11,351 bases of DNA, taken from positions 1 through 11,351 of the forward strand of contig JALULO010000100.1 of assembly GCA_027056215.1 (NCBI GenBank), written 5' to 3'. Below are positions 1 to 6,822 of the stretch, piece after piece. The notes beneath the pieces were generated by a model. That model had not been told where the DNA came from. It saw only the letters and a program-made list of their open reading frames with translations, and ran no database searches. This DNA is from Campylobacterales bacterium (GTDB lineage: Bacteria; Campylobacterota; Campylobacteria; Campylobacterales; QNZT01). The number at the start of each line of letters is the position of its first letter. Position 1 is the first letter of the stretch. Made by a program: the position numbers and the translations under genes.

Positions 1-545
1 GGCAAGCCAAGAGAATTAAGCATATCCATGATGCCAAGAGAAGCACACTCAACTCTGTTTTGAATGTTTAGTTTAGAAAGATTTTCTAGTGCCTCTTTTG
101 TTTCAACAGAGATGTGCAAGGCAATATTATGATCTAAAATATCCAATACTTTTTGTACATCTTTGGGTGTTCGTATCTTTGCTACACGAATGGAATCTGG
201 TTTGAGTGGATTTAATAGTTTGATCTCCTCAGCTCCACCTTCATCGATAGGGTTTACTCTGACAATGATGCGTGAATAACTTTTTTGAAGATGTGAAAGA
301 AAGAGAGCTGTCAACAGTAAGGCTCTTTTTTTCATACTCTGGGCTACACCATCTTCAAGGTTGATAACGACGATATCAGCATCGAGTTGATCGATACTAT
401 TGAGATGTTTGAGTTTTAAAGGGTTTAACATCATCGCAGATCTTGGGTCTTTGATATCTATTTTAACTCTTTTGGATGGAATGATATGTGTTTTTAGTTT
501 ATCATCACTCATAGTTTCAAAAGGGGTAATATCTTCAAAAATCAT
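1..545 (-). CDS. HpcH/HpaI aldolase / citrate lyase beta-like protein (partial, C-terminus outside window)
   Basis: The minus-strand frame is open from an ATG at 545 to the left edge, giving 181 codons with no stop, so the C-terminal part is missing. The sequence follows the CitE-like TIM-barrel pattern. INLEDGVA (residues 61-68) matches the family's DLEDAV strand. RVNP (96-99) carries the usual substrate-carboxylate arginine, and VAKIRTPKDV (121-130) matches the PKV segment. E148 in SVETKEAL and D174 in GIMDML sit where the family has its two Mg2+ ligands. Such enzymes cleave or condense CoA-ester or keto-acid substrates; the substrate here cannot be read. The first 35 residues replace the usual short RSxLFxPG start with a longer polar leader. 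A shine-dalgarno-like AAAGAG lies about 6 nt before the ATG. It is divergent from the small gene at 601. Family call is fairly sure, specific reaction unknown. Confidence 0.8.
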   Translation of the reverse strand, partial: MIFEDITPFETMSDDKLKTHIIPSKRVKIDIKDPRSAMMLNPLKLKHLNSIDQLDADIVVINLEDGVAQSMKKRALLLTALFLSHLQKSYSRIIVRVNPIDEGGAEEIKLLNPLKPDSIRVAKIRTPKDVQKVLDILDHNIALHISVETKEALENLSKLNIQNRVECASLGIMDMLNSLGL

Positions 546-571
546 AATAACTCTTTTTTGTGAAAATTATT

Positions 572-580
572 TGGTATAAT
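572..580 (+). promoter_or_regulatory. Extended -10 promoter element of the dut operon
   Basis: TGGTATAAT is a consensus extended -10 (TGn-TATAAT) placed 20 bp before the TTG start at 601. No clear -35 is visible, which is common for sigma-70 promoters in Campylobacterota, where AT-rich upstream DNA stands in for it. It is the only strong plus-strand promoter-like element in the 55-bp divergent gap, so it probably drives the four genes from 601 to 2773. A leader only about 10-15 nt long is implied. This is inferred from motif match only. Confidence 0.6.
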
Positions 581-587
581 ACTACCA
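572..587. promoter_or_regulatory. Inverted repeat overlapping the -10 (possible operator)
   Basis: The arms TGGTA (572-576) and TACCA (583-587) are exact reverse complements separated by 6 bp, and the core GTATAATAC (574-582) is itself a 9-bp palindrome. The repeat covers the -10 element and lies in the gap between two divergent genes, which is where a repressor site would act. The arms are short and the DNA is AT-rich, so chance is a real alternative. Confidence 0.3.
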
Positions 588-589
588 TA

Positions 590-594
590 AAGGA
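590..594 (+). promoter_or_regulatory. Ribosome binding site that supports a TTG start
   Basis: AAGGA sits 6 nt before the TTG at 601. There is no in-frame ATG with a comparable site: the next methionine codon is residue 19 and lacks a Shine-Dalgarno sequence. This site is the main reason to accept the TTG start of the 72-residue gene. Confidence 0.6.
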
Positions 595-600
595 TGAAAA

Positions 601-819
601 TTGGATAGAGTATTTCAAAGTGTAGATGCGTATTTAAAAGATTTAGAAGCAGAAATGCTACGGATTGTGGATGATCAAAGTATTCCGTTGGCAGAAAAGA
701 ACAGGTTGATGGAGCCTATAGCGGATACAAAAAAAGTGTTAGTGCGAACTAAATCGGCACTTTTAGAAATAAAAAATAAAGAGTATGTTGCAGGTTGTGG
801 CATGCATAAAATACGTTAA
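601..819 (+). CDS. Small hypothetical helical protein (72 aa)
   Basis: I do not recognise this protein. It is 72 residues, acidic in its first half and basic in the second, and looks almost entirely alpha-helical with heptad-like hydrophobic spacing (for example V4, V8, Y11, L12, L15). The short tail YVAGCGMHKIR holds its only cysteine. There is no signal peptide or membrane segment, so it should be cytosolic. The start is TTG, supported by AAGGA 6 nt upstream and by an extended -10 just before that. It ends 12 nt before the dut start, so the two are almost certainly co-transcribed. A small partner or regulator of a neighbour is possible, but nothing in the sequence proves a function. That it is a real gene is supported by its promoter, ribosome binding site, position and normal codon use. 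Confidence 0.65.
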   Translation: MDRVFQSVDAYLKDLEAEMLRIVDDQSIPLAEKNRLMEPIADTKKVLVRTKSALLEIKNKEYVAGCGMHKIR

Positions 820-831
820 AAGAGAGAAAAG

Positions 832-1524
832 ATGACACCAAAAGAGATGCTAACAGAGATGTTTTATCTACAACAAAAGTTAAATGATGAAACCAATGGT
901 GGGGGATGGGAAAAGGGATACAATAAACATGGACGTATCATCAACTGGAGACGTTGTGTATATATGGAGTGTGCGGAGCTTATTGACAGTTTTAACTGGA
1001 AGCATTGGAAAGATATCAATCTCTCTCCCGACTGGGATAATGTTACGATAGAGTTGGTTGATATTTGGCATTTTGTGATGAGTCTTGGATTGGAATATTA
1101 TAAAAATGAAAAATTGGGAGATATTGAGCAGATTGTAAATGCAATCATGGACTCTTCGTATATCAATGCATTTTGTCTGGAAACACAGATACCTGAGGAT
1201 GAAGACTCTTTGTTGATTGTGAGTGTTATTGAGCATTTTATGAAAGATGCATTAGATGAAAAACCATTTTACAAACTCAGTGACGATTTTCTTGAAACAG
1301 CATTGCAATGTGGTCTAAATATCGATGTTTTATACAAATATTACATCGCAAAAAATGTACTTAATAAATTTCGTCAGGATAACGGATACAAAGAGGGTTC
1401 TTATAAAAAAAGTTGGAACGGAAAAGAAGACAATGTTGTACTTATGGAAATATTAGAAGATAAACCGATGGGTATAGACGAACTATATGCCGTTTTACAA
1501 GTAGCGTATAAAAAAGTACTATGA
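832..1524 (+). CDS. dut: Dimeric dUTPase (all-alpha NTP pyrophosphohydrolase family)
   Basis: The enzyme hydrolyses dUTP (and usually dUDP) to dUMP, keeping uracil out of DNA and supplying the dTMP pathway. At 230 residues it matches the length of the Campylobacter jejuni-type dimeric dUTPase and not the 150-residue trimeric beta-barrel enzyme. The metal-binding signature is complete: ECAEL (46-50) gives E46 and E49, and IELVDIWH (73-80) gives E74 and D77. The adjoining DSFNWKHWK (52-60) and the early QQKLNDETNG (14-23) are typical of this family. The C-terminal motif KNVLNKFRQDNGYKEG (174-189), followed by SWNGKEDN (194-201), lines the substrate pocket in relatives. The start has a purine-rich AGAGAG upstream. 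Its stop overlaps the next gene's ATG (ATGA), indicating translational coupling. Confidence 0.95.
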   Translation: MTPKEMLTEMFYLQQKLNDETNGGGWEKGYNKHGRIINWRRCVYMECAELIDSFNWKHWKDINLSPDWDNVTIELVDIWHFVMSLGLEYYKNEKLGDIEQIVNAIMDSSYINAFCLETQIPEDEDSLLIVSVIEHFMKDALDEKPFYKLSDDFLETALQCGLNIDVLYKYYIAKNVLNKFRQDNGYKEGSYKKSWNGKEDNVVLMEILEDKPMGIDELYAVLQVAYKKVL

Positions 1525-2264
1525 CCGTAAAATCAATCATCAAAAAAAGTCTTCAAGATTTTAAATCACCTATCTTTATAGGGCTCTCATTATTGCCTTT
1601 TTTGGTGATTTTGGTGTTGTTTGGATATGGGTATTTCCATTTTGGTGGAGATATGTTGATAGATGTTCAAAATAGCTTTGATCATGGGGAGGTTCCTTTT
1701 ATCGATCCAAAAGTACATCCTTGGCTCACTTCAATACTCTCCTTTTCTTTGTTTAAATGGCTTTTTACACTGCTATTTTATCTTTTTGGTGTGGTAGCGA
1801 TGATACTTTTTTCAGTAGTGATTGCGGGTATTGTGATTGGTTTTTTTACGCCAATGATTGTAAAAATCATTCGTAAAAAACATTATCCAAACTTTGTTTT
1901 GAGTAATGAAAACTTCACATTCATGGCATCACTACCTTACTTTGTAAAAATTATTTTTATTTTCTTGATTCTTGGATTAATTGCTCTGCCATTTATGTTT
2001 ATTCCTGCCGTTAACTTTATAGCTATTGGTTTGCCTTTTTATTATCTGTTTCACAGTTTTTTGGTACTAGATGTTGGATCAAATATTGTCAGTAAACAAG
2101 AGTATAAGGTGATTATTAAAAAATACAAAGCCTTGTTTCGTAGTACGACATTGACACTGTATGGCATCTCACTTGTTCCTGTTTTGGGTGTTTTTATGCA
2201 AGTGTTTTATGTGATTGTGATAGCCCATGAATTTTTTCAAAAAGCGATTCAGGAGAGAGTATGA
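1521..2264 (+). CDS. EI24/CysZ-like integral membrane protein
   Basis: This 247-residue polytopic membrane protein matches the EI24 domain family, whose best known bacterial relative is the sulfate permease CysZ. Likely membrane segments are at about residues 19-37, 76-107 (long, possibly a hairpin), 140-162, 164-184 and 211-235. A soluble loop at 42-68 and a basic cytoplasmic patch at 114-122 (KIIRKKHY region) lie between them. The opening KSIIKKSLQDF is a typical start for the family. It begins inside the dut stop codon (ATGA) with only a weak ribosome binding site, so translation probably depends on re-initiation after dut. As I recall, C. jejuni has the same dut then membrane-protein order. 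Sulfate transport is not shown, and the substrate is unknown. Confidence 0.8.
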   Translation: MTVKSIIKKSLQDFKSPIFIGLSLLPFLVILVLFGYGYFHFGGDMLIDVQNSFDHGEVPFIDPKVHPWLTSILSFSLFKWLFTLLFYLFGVVAMILFSVVIAGIVIGFFTPMIVKIIRKKHYPNFVLSNENFTFMASLPYFVKIIFIFLILGLIALPFMFIPAVNFIAIGLPFYYLFHSFLVLDVGSNIVSKQEYKVIIKKYKALFRSTTLTLYGISLVPVLGVFMQVFYVIVIAHEFFQKAIQERV

Positions 2265-2773
2265 GAATCATATTGTTGGTCTTCTTTCTCATCTCTTTTT
2301 GTGATGCAAAAGGTTTAGACTTTCGACAGATTTTGACCCTTAAAACCGTAAAAAATATTGCATTACAATATCCTACCAAAAGTGGCAAAACTTTAGAGCA
2401 TACAGCGATGGCGATTTGTATGGCAGAAACCTATGGAGGGAAAGTAAAGTGGGGTGATAAACAGTTGCTTAAGAGTGGTATCAAAAAAGCTTCTTATGGG
2501 GTCATGCAAGTTAGATTGCAAACAGCTAGGTTTGTTGCCAAGGCTTACAATCTGTATGATGTGAAACTTATGAGCGATACACAGTTAATCACAAAGATGA
2601 TGCATCAAAGTGCTTTTAATGCCAAGATTGCGGTTTTATATCTTGTTTGGTTGCATGATCATTCGCATAGTTACTTTGAAGCGGTAAGTCGTTATAACGG
2701 GGGTCATGCAAATCACCCTTATTACAATAAAGTACAAAAATATCTAAAGATGATATCCCGTTATCATTTGTAG
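2261..2773 (+). CDS. Small exported lytic transglycosylase (SLT-like domain)
   Basis: This 170-residue protein has a short Sec signal peptide (about residues 1-17, hydrophobic LLVFFLISF then CDAKG) and a lysozyme-like fold domain. The catalytic glutamate is probably E56 in AICMAETYGG. SYGVMQV (78-84) matches the GxMQ motif, FNAKIAVLYL (119-128) the N-A-x-YL helix, and RYNGG (144-148) the YNGG motif of family 1-type SLT enzymes. Such enzymes cut the MurNAc-GlcNAc bond in peptidoglycan with formation of anhydro-MurNAc. The residue before C14 is phenylalanine, which makes a lipoprotein anchor unlikely. The start overlaps the previous stop by 4 nt but has its own AGGAGA site, so it may be translated more strongly than the membrane protein. 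There is no separate binding domain, so it is a minimal enzyme. It is the last gene of the operon. Confidence 0.8.
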   Translation: MRIILLVFFLISFCDAKGLDFRQILTLKTVKNIALQYPTKSGKTLEHTAMAICMAETYGGKVKWGDKQLLKSGIKKASYGVMQVRLQTARFVAKAYNLYDVKLMSDTQLITKMMHQSAFNAKIAVLYLVWLHDHSHSYFEAVSRYNGGHANHPYYNKVQKYLKMISRYHL

Positions 2774-2774
2774 T

Positions 2775-3890
2775 CTAAAAATTACCACCCTTTACTTCTA
2801 ATAACAGAAGATTTTGACACATTGTGATGTATTCCATGATTACATTTTGTACTTGTAGTGATGGATAAATATTGAGTACAATTTGATTACCAAAAACTTT
2901 ATAGATCATCGCTTTCATCTGAATCTTTTCAGCGTGTTGACTGACACCTGTTAAGCTAAAAGAGGCTGTAAAAGTTTTTGCATGAAGTCCTTTGATCTGT
3001 ATCTCTTCTATTTTATTAAGTTGTGTAGTGAAAAGAATGGAGTTTTTCGAAATATCTGCTATTAAACCTTCGATGAATAATTCATCTTCATATTCAAGTG
3101 TCGCTTGGAGCGGTCTGTGTGGTGTAATTCTAATGTTTTTTCTATGTACTGGTGAATTGTCTAAAAATTTGATATTTCCCATATCAATGGTACTTTTTTG
3201 ATAGTCAATATTTAAGATATCAGCTTGTAAAATATCTGGTATCATTTCATGTTCAAGATATACATACTCTTGTTTGCGCATAAATGGGAGATATTCTTTT
3301 TGTGAATGAACAACAAAATAGTCATCTTTGACATCAACGATTTTAACTTTATTTAAAAGGGGCATCTCTTTGTAGAAACCGTATGCATTAAGTTCTGGAA
3401 ATTGGTTAAAGATGTGTTGAAGATTTTGGAAACTTCCATTGTGACTATATTCAAAATGGCTTGTTCCATAATAGATATCTATAGATTTTGCAAGTTTTGA
3501 TTTCATGAAAAATGTATGTACTCTTGATAAAAGTGTGCTTACATTGTCTTCTGGTTCAAAGTCCGTTACACCGATGTTCTTGATATGTACGCTGTATTTT
3601 ATTTTGATACTCATAAACATATTTTTAAGTGTGCTTACCACGGTATGAATCTTATTCTCATGGATAAAGAGAAGGTAGCTATTTCCTGTTTCATATACAA
3701 TAGGTGTAAAATTGAGATAGGAATATATAAAGCTAAATATCTTTTGATGTTTTTGTGCCTCTTTCGGATCAAATTTTAGTTCAAATTTCACAACACACAA
3801 AGGTGAAGAAAAATCCATTGAGCGTTGTAGTTGTGATTGAAAAAAAGCTTGGTTTACAGTATTGTTGATAATTAAACTTTGATTTGTCAT
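2775..3890 (-). CDS. PilZ-domain protein with degenerate GGDEF domain (c-di-GMP effector-like)
   Basis: The 371-residue protein (numbering from ATG at 3890) has no signal peptide or membrane segment. Residues about 30-145 follow a GGDEF fold with a lost active site: the strand LCVVKFELK, the hairpin VYETGNSYLLFI where GGDEF would be TGNSY, then VSTLLSRVHTFFMKSKL matching the final helix. A middle region (180-240) with VDVKDDYFVVH and YVYLEHEM resembles the domain preceding PilZ in YcgR-like proteins. The PilZ domain (about 245-365) keeps RKNIR (250-254, the RxxxR motif) and DISKNS (279-284), where the usual DxSxxG glycine is serine. It probably binds c-di-GMP or has lost binding. A start at 3935 adds 15 residues but lacks a ribosome binding site and covers the ciaB -10, while AAAGAAAG lies 7 nt before 3890. 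Confidence 0.75.
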   Translation of the reverse strand: MTNQSLIINNTVNQAFFQSQLQRSMDFSSPLCVVKFELKFDPKEAQKHQKIFSFIYSYLNFTPIVYETGNSYLLFIHENKIHTVVSTLKNMFMSIKIKYSVHIKNIGVTDFEPEDNVSTLLSRVHTFFMKSKLAKSIDIYYGTSHFEYSHNGSFQNLQHIFNQFPELNAYGFYKEMPLLNKVKIVDVKDDYFVVHSQKEYLPFMRKQEYVYLEHEMIPDILQADILNIDYQKSTIDMGNIKFLDNSPVHRKNIRITPHRPLQATLEYEDELFIEGLIADISKNSILFTTQLNKIEEIQIKGLHAKTFTASFSLTGVSQHAEKIQMKAMIYKVFGNQIVLNIYPSLQVQNVIMEYITMCQNLLLLEVKGGNF

Positions 3891-3897
3891 GAGATTA

Positions 3898-3905
3898 CTT
3901 TCTTT
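3898..3905 (-). promoter_or_regulatory. Ribosome binding site favouring the ATG at 3890
   Basis: On the minus strand AAAGAAAG lies 7 nt before the ATG at 3890. The alternative in-frame ATG at 3935 is preceded by TTTTTCTAAA, with no purine-rich site. This decides the start of the PilZ-domain gene in favour of the shorter form, though experimental support would be needed. Confidence 0.45.
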
Positions 3906-3921
3906 TAACTTGTTATTTAGA

Positions 3922-3927
3922 TATAAT
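3922..3927 (+). promoter_or_regulatory. -10 element of the ciaB promoter
   Basis: A perfect TATAAT lies 36 bp before the ciaB ATG at 3964, in a very AT-rich stretch. No good -35 hexamer is seen 17 bp upstream. It sits in the 73-bp gap between ciaB and the PilZ gene if the latter starts at 3890. The translation site AGGGAA (3955-3959 region) follows about 30 bp downstream. Confidence 0.5.
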
Positions 3928-3963
3928 TTCGACATTTTAGAAAAAAGTTTTATAGGGAAATGA

Positions 3964-5832
3964 ATGAAAAAAAAGTTTTTTGCTGATTTGGGTGAAGTTT
4001 ATCAACTGATAAAAACAAAACAAGAGCGTTTGCATGATTTTTATACGATTTTATCAGATCAAGACGATAGGGATAAAGCATATTTTATCAATACGTTTTT
4101 AGAAAAAATAGGTTTAAAAGTTGATTCTCAAAATCAAATGGCAGCGATAACGAGATTGGTTTCTCTTCGTGATGATGCACTATTGCAAGTTTTTAAAAAG
4201 GCAGGATTTAGCGAAGAAGAGATTATCGAGAAAAAAGAACAGGCATATTTATGGGTAGCAAAATATCATCTACAAATGCACAAAGAACTTATAGAAACGA
4301 TTGAAGAAAAAGAGCTTTTAACGCCATTTTACAGAGAAGTGTTTAGAGGTGTTCATGAAGTAGGTGAAGTATTTAGTGGTTGGCAATCAAGTTGGACAGC
4401 ACATATCATAGATAGTGTCAATCGTGAACTCTATCGTATGTTTAATGGTGATGAAGAGAAGATCTTTGAAATGTTACATGAAAAAGATTTGTTTGATAAA
4501 GGACATGATGGGGAAAAAGGAGATCGCTCTTACTCTGTGCTTGTCGCACAAGAGGATGGCAGTTTTATTTCTCTTCCTTATAGTGAAGCGTTTGCAAAAG
4601 AGGTGACAGAAGCATTGCTCGCTCTTGCGAACTTTAAAAATAGACTCCTAAAACTCGAAGATGACGTGTTTGGTGAGAAAGAAGCCCATGTTGATTATCT
4701 ACAAGCGATTATAGAAGCCTTGGCTGAAAGAGATACAAGTAAGCTTATACCAAAGTGGGCAGATGTCGATAGAAAGTGGATGAAGATTACAGCTCCTTTA
4801 CAGATCGGACATCCTTTGGAATACTATGAAGACCATTATAAAAAAGCAGTAGCTTTAGAGTGGGATTTGCGGATAGTCAATCCTAAAAATAGTGCAGGAG
4901 ATGTAAAAGAGAAGATAAAAAGTATGTATGAAACTGTTTTTCAAGAGCTATCAAAGGTTAGTTCAAATGCACAAAGTATCTATGAAACATCGCTTAAAAG
5001 TGCACAAAAAGTACAACTTTATCTAGGCAGACCGGCACTCTATTATGGGGCTGAATTTTGTGGACTCTTTTCTGCACAAGTTGTGCCAAATGATGAAATC
5101 GTTACCAAAGAAGAGGGTAAGAAGATCTTTGCATTTGCAGACAATGTACTTGAAGCTACACGTGCAAAACCTTTTATGAAAATTCAAAAAGAGATCTTTG
5201 GTGAGGATTTTTTGAATCAAAGCAGAGAAGTGGTTTTTAGACAAGAGGAGATTTGGTACGAGATTTACAATATCACAACAATCGGTCATGAATATGGACA
5301 TATCCTTTGGATAGACGATGATACAGAAAGTGTGATGAATACAACTGGAAACTTTAAAAATATCGAAGAGTTTAAAGCTACAACAGGTGGATTATGTGCA
5401 TTTTTTCTCCATGAAAGACCATCCTTAAAAGAGCATATTTTAAATGATATCATAAGACGGGCTGTTGGACTTATCGCGTGGAAAGAGACGGGAGAAGTTG
5501 AACCATACTATTGTGAGGGGTTGATCCATCTAAATGGTCTTTTTGAAACGGGTGTGTTAAAGTTTCAAGATAGCTTGAAAATCGATATGAGCGATGAAGC
5601 TTATGAGCGTATCAAAGCGTGGTATATCCAGACTTATAAAAGTTTGGCAACACACTATCTGCAAAAGAAAGATGCAAGTGAGTTTTTATATCGATATGCC
5701 CAAAAAGAGGATAAATACTTTATGCCATTAAGAGATGATGTAAAATATTTTGTCAATTATTATTGGAATTTGCATCAAGATATCGGTCAAGTCGTGGATG
5801 ATGAAAGTTCAAAAGAGGATTGGCTGCTATAA
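3964..5832 (+). CDS. ciaB: CiaB-family protein, probable zinc metallopeptidase
   Basis: At 622 residues this matches the length of the Campylobacter invasion antigen B family, widespread in Campylobacterota including free-living species. The N-terminal part (KTKQERLHDFY at 18-27, LGL-type segment around 49-53, ITRLVSLRDDALLQV at 62-76) fits my recollection of CiaB. The C-terminal half has a gluzincin-like site: HEYGH at 442-446 gives two histidine zinc ligands and catalytic E443. NIEEFKATTGGL (466-477) supplies a glutamate 26-27 residues after the first histidine, resembling the EExxA(D) helix of M49/M3-type peptidases. No signal peptide or membrane segment is visible, so a cytosolic enzyme is likely unless a special secretion route is used. 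ATG is preceded by AGGGAA; another ATG at 3960 is out of frame. It converges on agmatine deiminase with a 6-bp overlap. The family name is fairly sure; peptidase activity is inferred. Confidence 0.8.
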   Translation: MKKKFFADLGEVYQLIKTKQERLHDFYTILSDQDDRDKAYFINTFLEKIGLKVDSQNQMAAITRLVSLRDDALLQVFKKAGFSEEEIIEKKEQAYLWVAKYHLQMHKELIETIEEKELLTPFYREVFRGVHEVGEVFSGWQSSWTAHIIDSVNRELYRMFNGDEEKIFEMLHEKDLFDKGHDGEKGDRSYSVLVAQEDGSFISLPYSEAFAKEVTEALLALANFKNRLLKLEDDVFGEKEAHVDYLQAIIEALAERDTSKLIPKWADVDRKWMKITAPLQIGHPLEYYEDHYKKAVALEWDLRIVNPKNSAGDVKEKIKSMYETVFQELSKVSSNAQSIYETSLKSAQKVQLYLGRPALYYGAEFCGLFSAQVVPNDEIVTKEEGKKIFAFADNVLEATRAKPFMKIQKEIFGEDFLNQSREVVFRQEEIWYEIYNITTIGHEYGHILWIDDDTESVMNTTGNFKNIEEFKATTGGLCAFFLHERPSLKEHILNDIIRRAVGLIAWKETGEVEPYYCEGLIHLNGLFETGVLKFQDSLKIDMSDEAYERIKAWYIQTYKSLATHYLQKKDASEFLYRYAQKEDKYFMPLRDDVKYFVNYYWNLHQDIGQVVDDESSKEDWLL

Positions 5833-6822
5833 GGGCACTTGCATCGTTGAACAGTGGATTGAACCACCTTCTTCAATCAATCTGAGTGCATTGATGGGAA
5901 TAATCTCTTTTTTTGGAAAGAGTGTTTTAAATAAAGAGATCATCTCTTGATCTTTCTCATCTTTGTAGATGGGTAAAAGAACGACATGATTTGCTATTAG
6001 AAAATTTGCATAAGTTGCGGGCAATCTTTGATTGTTTTTATATTTTGCATCAGGTAAGGGCAGGGGGATGAGTGTATAAGGTTTTCCCTCAAAGGTTTGA
6101 AAGCTTTTAAGCTCTTCATACATCTTTTGAAGTGGTTTAAAATGTGGATCACTTCGGTCTTCACATGAAACATAGGTGATTGTGTAAGGATCTACAAATC
6201 TAGCCAGTGTATCGATGTGGGCATCTGTATCATCTCCTATAAGTTCTCCATCGTGCAACCAGAGTATACGTTTTATGCCTAGTTGTGATTGTAGTTTTTC
6301 TTCAATTTGTGCTTTTGAAAGATGGGGGTTTCGATTTGGATTTAGTAAGCATTTTGTTGTGGTTAAAAGTGTTCCATATCCATCTGTTTCGATTGAACCA
6401 CCTTCTAAGATGAACTCTTCATGTTGTAATGGAGATAGTCCAAAGTGCCAGTTTTTGTGTAAATAGTGACTGACTTGGTTATCCTTTTTTGCTGCAAATT
6501 TTCCACCCCAGCCATTGAACTGAAAGTCAAGTAAAACACGCTTGTTGTCATGATATACGGATATAGGACCAAAATCTCTGATCCAAGTATCATTTGTGTC
6601 TAGTTGGACAAAAGAGATTTTGTCATGGTAGCAAAACATATTTTTTACTGCTTCTCTATCGTCACAGACAAGGATTAGTTTTTGTTTAAAGCAGATTGAA
6701 CTAGCTATTCGAAGAAAAACTGATTGGGCACTTTGAAGATCATCCGACCAGTCACTATTTTGATGTGGAAATACCATCAAAATACTATCTTGTTCTTCCC
6801 ATTCCGCCGGAAACCTAATCAT
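5827..6822 (-). CDS. aguA: Agmatine deiminase (PAD-fold guanidino hydrolase)
   Basis: The enzyme converts agmatine to N-carbamoylputrescine and ammonia, a step from arginine toward putrescine. All family landmarks are present in 331 residues. The start IRFPAEWEEQDS is typical. NDTWIRDFGP (77-86) holds substrate-contacting W80, R82 and D83. LEGGSIETDG (139-148) and DDTDAHIDTLARF (197-209) follow, with catalytic H202. The nucleophile is C324 in GGSIHCSTMQ (319-328). Length and motifs match the Helicobacter pylori and C. jejuni agmatine deiminases. A related peptidyl- or other guanidino-deiminase is less likely because those are usually larger or exported. The ATG overlaps the upstream kinase stop (ATGA) with no strong ribosome binding site of its own, so translation is probably coupled to the kinase. 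Its stop overlaps the ciaB end by 6 bp. Confidence 0.9.
   Translation of the reverse strand: MIRFPAEWEEQDSILMVFPHQNSDWSDDLQSAQSVFLRIASSICFKQKLILVCDDREAVKNMFCYHDKISFVQLDTNDTWIRDFGPISVYHDNKRVLLDFQFNGWGGKFAAKKDNQVSHYLHKNWHFGLSPLQHEEFILEGGSIETDGYGTLLTTTKCLLNPNRNPHLSKAQIEEKLQSQLGIKRILWLHDGELIGDDTDAHIDTLARFVDPYTITYVSCEDRSDPHFKPLQKMYEELKSFQTFEGKPYTLIPLPLPDAKYKNNQRLPATYANFLIANHVVLLPIYKDEKDQEMISLFKTLFPKKEIIPINALRLIEEGGSIHCSTMQVPL

Noticed and set aside
880..1236. 118-codon open frame on the minus strand inside dut
   Set aside because: It is antisense to a well-supported dUTPase, has an isoleucine- and phenylalanine-rich composition typical of complement frames, and no recognisable motif.
2261..2320. 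Lipoprotein signal at C14 of the transglycosylase
   Set aside because: The residues before the cysteine are I-S-F, and phenylalanine at -1 does not fit a lipobox; an ordinary Sec signal is more likely.
3891..3935. Upstream ATG at 3935 that would add 15 residues to the PilZ-domain protein
   Set aside because: It has no ribosome binding site, and the added codons cover the TATAAT of the opposite ciaB promoter; the ATG at 3890 has a purine-rich site at good spacing.
5023..5301. 92-codon minus-strand frame inside ciaB
   Set aside because: It overlaps the conserved CiaB region just upstream of HEXXH, lacks a ribosome binding site and looks like a complement-frame artefact.
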